DNA from: Gynuella sp.
GTDB taxonomy: Bacteria > Pseudomonadota > Gammaproteobacteria > Pseudomonadales > Natronospirillaceae
Length of the DNA stretch: 64,000 nucleotides
Direction: 5' to 3'
Assembly: GCA_028282465.1 (NCBI GenBank)
Contig: JANQHX010000031.1
Location: 41,896 to 105,895 of the forward strand
The notes under the pieces are model-generated. The model ran no database searches and was not told where the DNA came from. It was given only the letters and a program-made list of their open reading frames with translations. Of the stretch, positions 28,964 through 38,521 are shown piece by piece. Each line of letters starts with the position of its first letter. Within the stretch, counting starts at the first letter, position 1. A program made the position numbers and the translations under genes.

Positions 28964-30472
28964 ATGTCAGATAATGATCTAGAATCACTTAAGCACAAAT
29001 TGGAACAAGCAGAAGCGTCACGGCTGGCCCAAAGCCGATTTTTAAGCAACATTAGTCACGAGCTAAAAACCCCCATACAAGGGGTACTCAGATTGCTTGA
29101 GCTGCTGTCGGCGAGTGAGCTCAACGCTGATCAGCGGGACATACTGCTAACCTGCCAAAACAGTTCCAGCCGACTACTTGATCTAGTCCGAGATATTCTT
29201 GATTTTCATAAACTGGAATTGCAGCAACTAGAGCCAGACCATGTAGAGTTTGATTTTAGAGATATGCTCGAATCCACGGTGAGGTTGTTTAGTGAACAAG
29301 CCAGCACCAAAGAAATTGAACTGATCAACTTCGTTGACCCAAACCTTCCTGAAAGAGTGGTTGGAGACCCTATACGCTTGAAGCAAGTGCTCAATAATTT
29401 TATTCGTAATGCTGTTAAATTTACCGAGAAAGGCCAAGTACTGGTGCAAGTCACCTTAGAGACTTGGCAACACAATAAAGCTACGGCTCTATTTAAAATT
29501 TCAGATTCAGGCACAGGTATTTCACCAGAAATAAAAGACAAACTTTTTACCGCTATGCTACCCGGAGGCTCACAAACCGGCACAGGCCTGGGCATGGCCC
29601 TGTGCAAAGAGCTCGTGGAACTTATGGGTGGAGAAATAGACGTGACCTCAAAACCCGGAGAAGGCACCTGTTTTTCATTCAGTTTGACATTTGACACTCC
29701 TGAAACCACTGAAGCGTTTCCCAAACATGAAATGAACATTAAAAACGGGTTAGTACTTGCCAGCAATCCACATCTTCAATTTGTGGTTGAAAAATATTTG
29801 AATCATTTTGGCGTTAACTGTACCCACTGTGAGAATTCTGAAAACATAAAAGAATTGTTGAACACAGAACCTAAACCGGATTTTGTCTTGATTAATGGGT
29901 ACGATTTAGAGCCTGGCTTGCTCTTTTGGTTGAGTAAAAACTCGAAACAAAATATTTTGATGACACCATTTGGCTCTGACCTGGACACCCCCTACTTTAA
30001 AAACCTTCATAAGCCTATTGCATTAAAAGATTTAGTACTATTAGCCAAACAAGCTCAAACACCCTACAACCGGATATTAGAAAAGCTAAAACAACTCACC
30101 ATAGTGAAACCCATGATGAATGTTTTACTCATTGATAACAGTGAAATTAATATCAAACTATGTAGGCGGCTATTTGCAGTTAACGATGCTGATTTGCAGG
30201 TTGCCCCTACTTATAATCAAGCAAGCAAGATGCTTAAAGACGATCAGTATCATCTGATAATTGCCAATACTCAAATTAACGGTGTCGACAAATTAAATGA
30301 CATTAAAGAACTGACAGCTGAGTTTTTGGAAACACCCTTTATTGGCTTGAGTATTAGCCATAGCCAACAAGAACAGAAACAAGCATCAGACGCAGGGCTT
30401 ATTTCATTGCAGGAGAATCCAGTAAGGTTTGAGCCGTTATTGAAGACAATTAATTCCTATTTTTCGGAATAG
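28964..30472 (+). CDS. Cytoplasmic histidine kinase with degenerate receivers
   Basis: A 502 aa protein resembling the catalytic part of BarA/GacS-type hybrid kinases but with no membrane segment. Domains: short coiled coil, HisKA (RFLSNISHELKTPIQGVL), GHKL ATPase (NNFIRNAVKFTEKGQ, DSGTGISPEI, GTGLGMALCKELVELMGG), then two receiver-like domains (about 260-360 and 380-500). The second starts LLIDNSEINIK, and where a phospho-acceptor Asp is expected it reads IIANTQIN, so the acceptor is Asn. The first also lacks a clear Asp pocket. Without a working receiver it may only phosphorylate a separate protein. An ATG at 28952 adds four residues; 28964 follows a GGAG site more naturally. Confidence 0.85.
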   Translation: MSDNDLESLKHKLEQAEASRLAQSRFLSNISHELKTPIQGVLRLLELLSASELNADQRDILLTCQNSSSRLLDLVRDILDFHKLELQQLEPDHVEFDFRDMLESTVRLFSEQASTKEIELINFVDPNLPERVVGDPIRLKQVLNNFIRNAVKFTEKGQVLVQVTLETWQHNKATALFKISDSGTGISPEIKDKLFTAMLPGGSQTGTGLGMALCKELVELMGGEIDVTSKPGEGTCFSFSLTFDTPETTEAFPKHEMNIKNGLVLASNPHLQFVVEKYLNHFGVNCTHCENSENIKELLNTEPKPDFVLINGYDLEPGLLFWLSKNSKQNILMTPFGSDLDTPYFKNLHKPIALKDLVLLAKQAQTPYNRILEKLKQLTIVKPMMNVLLIDNSEINIKLCRRLFAVNDADLQVAPTYNQASKMLKDDQYHLIIANTQINGVDKLNDIKELTAEFLETPFIGLSISHSQQEQKQASDAGLISLQENPVRFEPLLKTINSYFSE

Positions 30473-30541
30473 TGTTGGGATGTTATTGTTGATCTGAGTG
30501 GGTAAAACGATGAAAATTTTAGCGTATGGGAAGGTGCAAGT

Positions 30542-31054
30542 TTAAGCCACTTGACTGGTGACAGCCTTCTCCCAAGCTTCTTTGGTTGCTAAATCAAATG
30601 CCACTAAATACACGTCTTGTAAAGTTTGCAAATACTCACTGATGCCTAGAATGGTTTCTACAGACACCTGACAAGCTTGCTCAAGAGGGTAACCATAAAT
30701 ACCACAACTAATGGCAGGAAACGCAATACTGTGAGCCTTCTCTTGCTCTGCAAGCATCAAGGCGTTTCGATAACAAAAACCTAGTAATTCTGCTTCGTTG
30801 TCTTGGCCTCCATTCCAAATTGGGCCGACTGTATGAATAACGTGCTTAGCAATCAGATCAAAGCCAGGAGTGATTTTCGCTTGCCCTGTGTCGCATCCCT
30901 GCAAAGCCTTACAGGCTTCTTGCAGGTCTGGCCCAGCAGCGTTATGGATAGCGCCACAAACACCAGCGCCTTTTAATAAGCTAGCATTTGCAGCATTAAC
31001 AATGATATCGACGGCCAAGGTAGTTATATCGCCTTGAATGACGGAGAGTTTCAT
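30542..31054 (-). CDS. ymdB: Macrodomain O-acetyl-ADP-ribose deacetylase
   Basis: A 170 aa stand-alone macrodomain. The ADP-ribose-binding signatures VNAANASLLKGAGVCGAIHNAAG (catalytic Asn/Asp region at about 20-42) and AFPAISCGIYGYP are intact. YmdB-type proteins hydrolyse O-acetyl-ADP-ribose and remove ADP-ribose from proteins. In E. coli YmdB also modulates RNase III, which is not testable here. Precedes the amiF operon on the same strand but separated by about 100 bp. Confidence 0.92.
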   Translation of the reverse strand: MKLSVIQGDITTLAVDIIVNAANASLLKGAGVCGAIHNAAGPDLQEACKALQGCDTGQAKITPGFDLIAKHVIHTVGPIWNGGQDNEAELLGFCYRNALMLAEQEKAHSIAFPAISCGIYGYPLEQACQVSVETILGISEYLQTLQDVYLVAFDLATKEAWEKAVTSQVA

Positions 31055-31154
31055 CCATTTTCCTTGATGTTGAACAATGGGTCATTCTCAAAGTACAGTC
31101 TGATAATTATAGGTCAGTTCAATTCATTGCAAGGTAACAATTTAGCCTTTTTAT

Positions 31155-32150
31155 TCACCCATTGTATTCACGAGTAGGCGCGTCAAAACCACAGCTAGTG
31201 CCATCTGTTACTCGTACTTCTTCTTCCCAGGGTAATTGATATTTGCCTTTAACCATGTCTTCCATATAGCTGTATGGGCAATCTTGAGCACCGCCTTTTA
31301 CCGCCACAAAGCCACGATGGCCTAACTGATAAATATTATTTTCGACGCCCCAATGAACACGAGCCTCCCTAACCAAATCTGGGCGAACTTCAGCCGAAAT
31401 AATTTCATCGGCCCGTCCGGTTTTGCCGTGGTTAAGTACAGTGCCATCATAATTCACAATCATGCCTTCACCCATAGAATCAAATGAGCCATCACTGCCA
31501 CACATACAAACATTGGCAGTCACCATAAGATTACAAAATGAATTACTCTGATTGGTGAATCGCCAAGCCTCTCTAACCGGGGCAGTATAGCCGGCAGTTC
31601 GGAGCATGATTTCGGCACCTAAATACGCGCACTCTCTCGCCATTTCAGGGAACATACCATCATGACAAATAATTAATGCCAACTTGCTGCCTTTTGGGCC
31701 ATCACAAATGGGAATGCCATAGTTGCCCGGTTCCCAAGGTTCAACCGGTACCCATGGGTGTAACTTACGATAATTAATTTGAATGTCGCCTTGGTCATCA
31801 ATTACCAACCCTGTGTTGTAAGGATTACCCTTGGGGTTGTATTCCATTATGGAAAAACAGCCCCAAATCTTATGTTCAATACAGGCTTCCTTGAATGCTT
31901 GAACTTCAGGACCGTCAATAGAGCACATTATTTCTGGATTGGTATCCATGCTTAAACCATGCAATGAATATTCAGGGAAAACCACCAGATCACAGGTATC
32001 TAAATTACGGCGAGCCTTACCGACCATAGCCACAATTTTTTGAGTTTGTTGCTCCAAATCTGCTTTGGTTTCGACAACAGGTAGTTGCAACTGAACAACG
32101 CTAATGACGACACCATTTGGGCTTTTATTAAGACCACCAAGTCCGCTCAT
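31155..32150 (-). CDS. amiF: Formamidase (aliphatic amidase of the nitrilase superfamily)
   Basis: Hydrolyses formamide to formate and ammonia. The 331 aa sequence aligns along its length with AmiF of Helicobacter: FPEYS, NYRKLHPWVPVEPWEPG, ICHDGMFPEMAREC and WGVENNIYQLGHRGF. The catalytic triad is visible as Glu60, Lys129 and Cys162. A good ribosome-binding site (GGAGAAT) precedes the ATG. It is the last gene of the dpp-like ABC transporter operon, 11 bp after the ATPase gene. This suggests the transporter imports an amide or a compound that yields formamide. AmiE-type substrates (acetamide) are less likely by sequence. Confidence 0.9.
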   Translation of the reverse strand: MSGLGGLNKSPNGVVISVVQLQLPVVETKADLEQQTQKIVAMVGKARRNLDTCDLVVFPEYSLHGLSMDTNPEIMCSIDGPEVQAFKEACIEHKIWGCFSIMEYNPKGNPYNTGLVIDDQGDIQINYRKLHPWVPVEPWEPGNYGIPICDGPKGSKLALIICHDGMFPEMARECAYLGAEIMLRTAGYTAPVREAWRFTNQSNSFCNLMVTANVCMCGSDGSFDSMGEGMIVNYDGTVLNHGKTGRADEIISAEVRPDLVREARVHWGVENNIYQLGHRGFVAVKGGAQDCPYSYMEDMVKGKYQLPWEEEVRVTDGTSCGFDAPTREYNG

Positions 32151-32161
32151 AATTATTCTCC

Positions 32162-33802
32162 TTATGAAACCATTTTGGGTATAGCTTGAATCAAAGTCTG
32201 GGTAAATTCTGATTGTGGATTATTCATGACTTCATCAGTATTTCCGGATTCCACAATTTTTCCGTTTTGCATCACCAAAATTCGTTGAGACAACATGCGC
32301 ACCACATTCAGATCATGACTCACAAATAAATAACTTAATCCTAACTCCCGTCGTAATCTTTCTAATAACTGCAACACGATTGCTTGCACAGAGACATCCA
32401 GTGCTGAAGTAGGTTCGTCGAGGATTAATAGCTTGGGTTTAACGGCAATGGCTCTGGCAATACCTACCCGGGCTTTTTGGCCACCACTCAGTTGGTGGGG
32501 CAATCGAAAGATAAGTTCAGAATTCAAGCCCACCTGGTCGGCTAATTGATGAACTTTGCTATCTAGTTCAGATCTATCGGTGATATTTTCCAGTCTTTTT
32601 AAAGGTTCAGCGATGAGTTGAAAAACCGTATGCCTTGGGTTTAGGGAACCCGTTGGATCCTGGAAGACCATTTGAATTTGTTTGCGAAATTCACTTTTAA
32701 TAAACTGTTTATCTGATATTAAATTTAAATCCTGCCCTTCAAACAAAACTCTGCCTTGGGTGGCTTGCTCTAACCGAGCAATTATTCTCGAAGTGGTGGA
32801 TTTGCCACAGCCAGATTCTCCCACTAAACCCATGCATTCACCTTTGTAGATTTTGAAATTGACCCCGTCTACGGCATTAAAGGTTTTATGCTTGGTATCC
32901 GTTAACACATAGGTTTTGACCAGTCCTTCGATGGCAAGCAAAATCTCTTCAGATGGCTCTGGTGGTGTCTCCAATAAAAACTCTGGAGGGATTGGAGTCA
33001 GGACTTCAACTTTAGAGTTTTGAGCCGGTGTCGCTGCCAACAGTTTTTGTGTGTATGGATGCTGTGGGTTTTTAAATATTTCATGATCGTCACTGGTTTC
33101 CACCACTCGACCTTTTTCCATCACAATAAACTTATTGCAATACTCCGAGGCCATGCCCAGATCATGGGTAATCAAAATAACCGCAAGATTATTTTTTTTC
33201 GCTAACCCAGAAACTAAATCCATAATAGATTTTTGAGTAGTAACATCCAGCCCTGTGGTGGGCTCATCCGCTATTAGTAATCGTGAATCACAGGCCAAAG
33301 CCAAAGCTATCATTACCCTTTGACACATACCACCACTGAGTTCAAAAGGGTAAGCATTTTTAACCCTGTCTATATCCTTAATTTCAACTTGATTTAACAG
33401 CTGAGCAATTTTTTTGGGCGCGGTTTCTTTGGAAGCCTGGGAATGTTGTCTGAGCATATCCGACAACTGGTCACCCACCTTACGAATGGGATTCAAAGTA
33501 GACATAGGATTCTGAAAAATCATGGCGATTTCTCGACCACGAATATTTTTGATTAAATTCTTTTTGGCTTTAATTAAGTCCATGCCATCGAATTCAATAT
33601 TGCCTTGATCAACCCAGCCATTTTTCCCTAACAGATTTAGAATGCTATAGGCAGTTACCGATTTACCACTGCCACTTTCTCCTACGACAGCAACTACATC
33701 ACTTTTATTCAGACTCAGGTTTACATCGGTAACTGCTGTTACCTCGCCCCGGCGAGTATTGAATTTGACTGCCAAATTGGTTATTTCTAAAAAAGACTTC
33801 AC
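32162..33802 (-). CDS. Fused dual-ATPase of a peptide-type ABC importer
   Basis: A 546 aa protein carrying two complete ABC ATPase domains in tandem, equivalent to DppD and DppF fused. Domain 1 has Walker A GESGSGKS near 41 and signature LSGGMCQR. Domain 2 has Walker A GESGCGKS near 322 and signature LSGGQKAR, with Walker [13 protein letters not shown]. Each is followed by the C-terminal oligopeptide-transporter segment (P-x-H-PYT-x-x-L). This architecture is common in YejF-like and GsiA-like systems. Works with the two permeases and binding protein upstream. Confidence 0.93.
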   Translation of the reverse strand: MKSFLEITNLAVKFNTRRGEVTAVTDVNLSLNKSDVVAVVGESGSGKSVTAYSILNLLGKNGWVDQGNIEFDGMDLIKAKKNLIKNIRGREIAMIFQNPMSTLNPIRKVGDQLSDMLRQHSQASKETAPKKIAQLLNQVEIKDIDRVKNAYPFELSGGMCQRVMIALALACDSRLLIADEPTTGLDVTTQKSIMDLVSGLAKKNNLAVILITHDLGMASEYCNKFIVMEKGRVVETSDDHEIFKNPQHPYTQKLLAATPAQNSKVEVLTPIPPEFLLETPPEPSEEILLAIEGLVKTYVLTDTKHKTFNAVDGVNFKIYKGECMGLVGESGCGKSTTSRIIARLEQATQGRVLFEGQDLNLISDKQFIKSEFRKQIQMVFQDPTGSLNPRHTVFQLIAEPLKRLENITDRSELDSKVHQLADQVGLNSELIFRLPHQLSGGQKARVGIARAIAVKPKLLILDEPTSALDVSVQAIVLQLLERLRRELGLSYLFVSHDLNVVRMLSQRILVMQNGKIVESGNTDEVMNNPQSEFTQTLIQAIPKMVS

Positions 33803-33808
33803 CTGTAA

Positions 33809-34657
33809 TTAGGTCCTTTTCTGGGGATCAACTAAGTCGCGCAGGGCATCTCCCAGCAGATTAAAACAGAACACTGCCAGCATCAGAGTGAAACCTGGAA
33901 ACAAAGCTAACCACCATTCCCCAGAAATAATATAGTTAGCACCCTCGGCAACCATAATTCCCCATTCTGCATCTGGTGGCCTTACGCCGAGCCCAATAAA
34001 AGATAAACCAGCAGCGTTTAAAATGGCCCACCCCATATTGAGAGATAACTGCACCATTAATGCTGGCAAACAATTAGGAAATACGTGAAAAGCCAGGGTT
34101 CTTAAATGGGTATTGCCACATAATAAAGCCGCTTGCACATATTGTAGATTTCGCTGAATGGTCACTTCGGCTCGGGCGACACGAATATAAAAAGGAATAT
34201 TGATTAGAGCAGTGGCGTAAATAACATTAATTAATGAATTACCCATTGCTGCCACAATACCCATGGCGAGTACAAATAATGGAAACGCCAATATGGTGTC
34301 AGCCAACCGACCCACGATTCGATCTACCCAGCCACCGTAATAGCCAGCTAAACAACCCAAGGCACTGCCAATCACAAAACTAATAGCCACTGCACTTAAG
34401 GCGATAAATAAATCCAATCGGGTGGCAATCACCACTCGGCTAAACACATCTCTTCCTAGGTGATCGGTACCAAACCAATGCTCAGCACTGGGTGCCTGTA
34501 AAGCGATGGACGTATTACTGGCTAGAGGGTCATAAGGAATCCACATCCACCCGGTTAATGCTACTAAAACAAACAAACCAAACAGCAGCATGGCGAATAA
34601 GGAAATCGGGTTTTGACTGAGTATGTACCAAAGTTGTTTTAGAGTAGAGTTAGCCAT
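33809..34657 (-). CDS. DppC-like ABC permease
   Basis: Inner-membrane permease of the peptide/nickel class, about six membrane segments, 282 aa from ATG 34657. The EAA-type loop reads CGNTHLRTLAFHVFPNCLPAL, with WFGTDHLGRDVFSRV near the start, typical of DppC/OppC. The ATG overlaps the upstream permease stop by 8 bp. A TTG at 34678 would extend it by seven residues but is less likely. Confidence 0.92.
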   Translation of the reverse strand: MANSTLKQLWYILSQNPISLFAMLLFGLFVLVALTGWMWIPYDPLASNTSIALQAPSAEHWFGTDHLGRDVFSRVVIATRLDLFIALSAVAISFVIGSALGCLAGYYGGWVDRIVGRLADTILAFPLFVLAMGIVAAMGNSLINVIYATALINIPFYIRVARAEVTIQRNLQYVQAALLCGNTHLRTLAFHVFPNCLPALMVQLSLNMGWAILNAAGLSFIGLGVRPPDAEWGIMVAEGANYIISGEWWLALFPGFTLMLAVFCFNLLGDALRDLVDPQKRT

Positions 34658-35675
34658 CAATACCCACCCTTGGGTCAACTAAGGTATATAAAATATCGAT
34701 AAACAGATTAAGAAATACGAACAACAGAGCCATGCAAAGAATAAAACCTTGCACTGCGGCATAGTCTGAAGCCACTAATGCATCTACGGCAAATGAACCA
34801 ATACCTGGCCATGAAAATACTTTTTCGACTAATACATTAGCGCCGAGCAAATAAGAAAACACTAAGCCCATTATGGTTAACAACGGCAATGAAGCATTTC
34901 TTAAGGCATACACAAAAATAATGGTTCGAGAGTTTAATCCATTTGCAGTTGCGGCCTTAACATATTCACTACCCAAAGCAGTTAACATTGCTGAGCGTGT
35001 CATTCTGGCTATGGGTGCAAGTGCAAATACGGCCAATGTAATGGCCGGAAGAACTATTTGTTTTAATGACGCCCAAAACGTTTCTGTGTCGCCTGCAATC
35101 ATGGAATCAATAGTGTAAAACCCAGTGACATGAGGAGGAGGTAGATAAATAAAATCTAACCGACCAATGGGTGATGGTGCCCAACCCAATAGGTAATAGA
35201 AAATAAACACAAAGAATAACCCACTGAAAAATATGGGTGTGGATGCACCAGCGGTAACCAACACACGGCATAGATGATCAACCCAAGAATTCGGATACAT
35301 AGCAGCCAAAATCCCAAGAGGAATGGACGTAATTAATGCCAGAAAGAGACCTGTCAGTGTCAACTCCAGTGATGCCGGAAAACGGCTCGATAACTCTTCT
35401 GACACTTTTTGACCCGTACTTAAAGAAACGCCCAGGTCGCCTTTTAATAGGTTTTCGCAATAGACAAAAAACTGAATAACTAAAGATTTATCTAACCCTA
35501 GCTCTTCACGTATCTGCTGAATGGATTCTTCGTCAGCAGTAATGCCTGCAAAATAAACCGCGGGGTCTCCAGGTAAAGCTCTGGTGAGTGCGAACGCAAT
35601 GATGATGACGCCCAACAACGTAGGAGTAGCCAGCGCAAAGCGCTGACCAATTAGCTTTAATTTCTGAGTCCACAC
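34650..35675 (-). CDS. DppB-like ABC permease
   Basis: A 341 aa inner-membrane permease with about six membrane segments. The characteristic start is RFALATPTLLGVIIIAFALTR and the EAA loop includes ARMTRSAMLTALGSEYVKAATANGL. It begins 16 bp after the binding-protein gene and overlaps the DppC-like gene. Substrate set by the partner binding protein. Confidence 0.92.
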   Translation of the reverse strand: MWTQKLKLIGQRFALATPTLLGVIIIAFALTRALPGDPAVYFAGITADEESIQQIREELGLDKSLVIQFFVYCENLLKGDLGVSLSTGQKVSEELSSRFPASLELTLTGLFLALITSIPLGILAAMYPNSWVDHLCRVLVTAGASTPIFFSGLFFVFIFYYLLGWAPSPIGRLDFIYLPPPHVTGFYTIDSMIAGDTETFWASLKQIVLPAITLAVFALAPIARMTRSAMLTALGSEYVKAATANGLNSRTIIFVYALRNASLPLLTIMGLVFSYLLGANVLVEKVFSWPGIGSFAVDALVASDYAAVQGFILCMALLFVFLNLFIDILYTLVDPRVGIDG

Positions 35676-35691
35676 AGAAATTGTTCCTCAA

Positions 35692-37305
35692 TTACTGCTT
35701 AGTAAAAGCACGAATGTCTAATTGCCTATGAAACCAGTTAACAAAACCCTCCACCCCTGGCTGCATAGCAACTTCTAAAGTGGGTTGCCAAATAGGGACC
35801 ATAGGAACTTCTTCAAAACCAATCTCCATCAGACGCTTAACATTGGGCTCATAATCGGGAGCATCCACCGGCATTGGCAAGGTGATATCGACCAGTGAAG
35901 CAACCTCAGAATTGTCATAATTCATGGAATTAAATAGATGGCCTTTGATGTATACCCAATAGAAGTAGTAATCAGGATAATTTAACCAACCACCAAAGTT
36001 TTTCAGGTGTAATTCCAGACCTTTTTCCACTAACGCTTTGGTTCTCCAACTTGCTCCTGGAATTTTATTGATGTCAGCTTTGATACCGATTTTGGCCAAA
36101 CTTTCTTGCATTAATAAAGCAGTGGGTTCAGTCCACTGAGCAAAGCCTAGATTGATAGAGATAGGCACAGAAAAGCCATCTGGATAACCTGCTTCTACTA
36201 ATAATGCTTTTGCTTTTTCAAGATCGGTCGAGTATGGAAATGGCTGTGGCCATTCTGCGGTCATGGGCTTCATGCTCGCGCCACCCCACATTTTTTCACC
36301 TAGGCCATAAGCGGCTGCATCAAAAATATCTTGATAAGGTAAGGCATATGCAATGGCCTGGCGTACCTTCACATTTTGAAACGGTTCAAACTCAAGGTTC
36401 ATACCCACTGCGTGAAGAGCATTGTCGATGGTTGAGCTAACAACTGTTAATTTACCGGCATCGGCTAATTCTTTTGAATCTTTATTTGGCAGACCCAATG
36501 CAACGTCAACATCTCCCCTTTCAACCAATGCGCGACGAGTTGCCGCACTGGGCACTTCACGCACAATGACCCGTTTCATGGCTGGTAAGTCACCGTTTTT
36601 CCAGTCGTCAAATCTTTTATAAACAAGCTGCTGACCTGGATCCCAACGCTCTAACATATAGGCACCACCGCCTGCAGGATTTTTATGCAGATATTCTGTT
36701 GCCCAAGGGTCTTCAGCTGTAGCATTCTTTTTTGCTACATCGCTGTTAATAATAATGGGAACTGGCACTGCTAGGTCAGGCAATGTCAACTTGCTTGGAG
36801 AGGTCATTTTTACTTTAAATGTTTTTTCGTCTATCACTTCAAACTGATCCGGCGAAGTCATGCCTCCAGCCTTCATCTGAACCGCAGGGAAACCACCTAA
36901 GGATACCGCCCGATCAAATGACCATTTCACATCCATAGCCGTTACCGGAGAGCCGTCCCAGAAAGTTGCGTCTTCTCTGAGCTTAAATACATAGGCATTA
37001 CCGTCATCCACCAGCTCCCAACTGGTTGCTAATTCTGGCTCAATAACTGTTGAGTCATATTTGAAACCACCATTGCCTTCGGACTTAACCCCAAAAGTAA
37101 CGAGCCGATCATACATGTTCACTGCCACTTGATAGCTAGGCCTGTTGGTACCAGTACGATGAATATCCATACTGTTGACGCCTGCACCAGTAACAATTAC
37201 CAAAGTGTCTTTTCTTCCAGCGGAAAAAACATTCACTGAAAGACTCAGGGATATTAATAAACAGCTCAAGGCTGTTATGGTTTTTCGAAAGCTCGTTTGA
37301 ATCAT
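35692..37305 (-). CDS. Family-5 (peptide/nickel) solute-binding protein
   Basis: A 537 aa exported protein from ATG 37305, chosen because GAGGTGA lies 5 bp upstream; an in-frame GTG at 37314 is possible. Signal peptide residues about 1-28. The family-5 pattern follows: VVTGAGVNSMDIHRTGTNRP, ELATSWELVDDGNAYVFKLREDATFWDG, VDVALGLPNKDSKELA, and a C-terminal LMEIGFEEVPMVPIWQP. Probable ligands are short peptides or amide-type nitrogen compounds, given the formamidase in the operon, but this is inferred. First gene of the five-gene operon. Confidence 0.9.
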   Translation of the reverse strand: MIQTSFRKTITALSCLLISLSLSVNVFSAGRKDTLVIVTGAGVNSMDIHRTGTNRPSYQVAVNMYDRLVTFGVKSEGNGGFKYDSTVIEPELATSWELVDDGNAYVFKLREDATFWDGSPVTAMDVKWSFDRAVSLGGFPAVQMKAGGMTSPDQFEVIDEKTFKVKMTSPSKLTLPDLAVPVPIIINSDVAKKNATAEDPWATEYLHKNPAGGGAYMLERWDPGQQLVYKRFDDWKNGDLPAMKRVIVREVPSAATRRALVERGDVDVALGLPNKDSKELADAGKLTVVSSTIDNALHAVGMNLEFEPFQNVKVRQAIAYALPYQDIFDAAAYGLGEKMWGGASMKPMTAEWPQPFPYSTDLEKAKALLVEAGYPDGFSVPISINLGFAQWTEPTALLMQESLAKIGIKADINKIPGASWRTKALVEKGLELHLKNFGGWLNYPDYYFYWVYIKGHLFNSMNYDNSEVASLVDITLPMPVDAPDYEPNVKRLMEIGFEEVPMVPIWQPTLEVAMQPGVEGFVNWFHRQLDIRAFTKQ

Positions 37306-37494
37306 TACGATCACCTCATTTATTTGGGCAGCAAAAGACCCTCAGAAATAAATCTGAATATTTTCGGTTTTAATTATTTAAATTATTGAGTAACAGTAAG
37401 AAATTTATGTATTTCTGATGTTTAGCTCCTTCAGTAATTTTTTGACAGCAATAACCAAGCCGCAATAGCTATATTAAGTACGACTTTCTATCCA

Positions 37495-37851
37495 TTAGCT
37501 AAAACTCACCGGCTTTTCCCATATCGCTAAAGCCAAACAGCCGTTGGGAGAATATATTTGATGATTCGTGTCTTTCTTATGAATTAATAAGCTGCCCTGT
37601 TTATATTCCCCATTATCATCTTCCTGAGAACCAGCCAATATAAAAATATGTTCAAACCCTAAATGGTAATGATTGGGCACCTTAGCCTCGGGCTCGTAAC
37701 AAAGCAGTGCAGCAGACGGCCCTTCATTGGGTTCTTGATATAAATAAGATATCTGAACTCCGTCTCTTAATGGCTGCCATTGAAAGTCGGCTTTTACTTT
37801 TTGTTCATCTAGTAAGTTATGAACTGAAAGGTATTTTTCAAAACTACTCAT
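37495..37851 (-). CDS. Cupin-domain protein
   Basis: A single-domain cupin of 118 aa. The metal-binding histidines are in [19 protein letters not shown] (H-x-H with a downstream Glu/His) and the second motif in [13 protein letters not shown]. It overlaps the stop of the upstream amidohydrolase gene by 8 bp and is the last gene of the BMP-transporter operon. Short cupins of this type are isomerases, dioxygenase-like enzymes or sensors. Here a role in processing the imported nitrogen compound, or anti-sigma-like sensing, is only inferred. Confidence 0.8.
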   Translation of the reverse strand: MSSFEKYLSVHNLLDEQKVKADFQWQPLRDGVQISYLYQEPNEGPSAALLCYEPEAKVPNHYHLGFEHIFILAGSQEDDNGEYKQGSLLIHKKDTNHQIYSPNGCLALAIWEKPVSFS

Positions 37852-38521
37852 AAACGTCCTCCAGTGCAGAAATAATATTTTCAGACTGATCTACCCAACC
37901 AACAATGCCACCCTGGGCAATTACCATGTCGATGGTGGATTTTTTAAACTCTGGGAAATAGCTTTCCGTGCAATCGTCTACTAGCAAACATTCATAACCC
38001 CGATCATTCGCTTCACGCATAGAGGTTTGAACACAAACCTCTGTAGTTACGCCTGTAAAAATCAGATGACTGGCATTCAGCGATGTAAGAATTTTTGAAA
38101 AATTTGTATTGTGAAATGCGCCCTTACCCGGCTTAAGAATCACTGGCTCTCCCTCGATGGGAGCCAGCTCTGGAATAATTTGATTGCCGTCGGAAGAAGA
38201 AACCAGAATACGCCCCATGGGCCCCTCATCACCAATCTTTAATGTTGAGTTACCCCTGGCTATTTTTGATGGAGGGCAATCGCTGAGTTCATCGTTATGT
38301 GCTTCTCTGGTATGAATAACTGGCAGGCCAAGTTTTCTGAAACAGGTTAACAAATCGAGTAAATTTGGAATTATTTTTCTTAATACACTGACATCATTTC
38401 CTAAACTCTCTCCAAATCCACCAGGTTCCACAAAGTCTTTTTGCATATCAATAATAACTAAACAAGGTTTGTTATTGGGTAATGGATATGGGTAGGGTTT
38501 TGCAGTATGAATAGAATTCAT
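37844..38521 (-). CDS. Isochorismatase-fold amidohydrolase (candidate triuret hydrolase)
   Basis: A 225 aa cysteine hydrolase of the isochorismatase fold. The putative triad is Asp25 (VIIDMQKDF), Lys130 (LKPGKGAF) and Cys163 (TTEVCVQT). The N-terminus reads [14 protein letters not shown]. It is a paralogue of the biuret-hydrolase-like protein 1.5 kb upstream in the operon: both share PGKG-F, a TT-x-VCV-x-T-x-M-RE core and a NDRGYECL stretch. In published triuret degradation, a triuret hydrolase (TrtA) and biuret hydrolase (BiuH) of this fold act in sequence, so TrtA is the leading guess. Ureidoacrylate or N-carbamoyl amino acid hydrolase are alternatives. The start overlaps the ATPase stop (ATGA). 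Confidence 0.72.
   Translation of the reverse strand: MNSIHTAKPYPYPLPNNKPCLVIIDMQKDFVEPGGFGESLGNDVSVLRKIIPNLLDLLTCFRKLGLPVIHTREAHNDELSDCPPSKIARGNSTLKIGDEGPMGRILVSSSDGNQIIPELAPIEGEPVILKPGKGAFHNTNFSKILTSLNASHLIFTGVTTEVCVQTSMREANDRGYECLLVDDCTESYFPEFKKSTIDMVIAQGGIVGWVDQSENIISALEDVYE

Noticed and set aside
29206..29766. Long open frame on the minus strand opposite the hybrid kinase
   Set aside because: Serine/low-complexity translation with no domain; the plus-strand kinase has clear motifs across it, so this is an antisense shadow.
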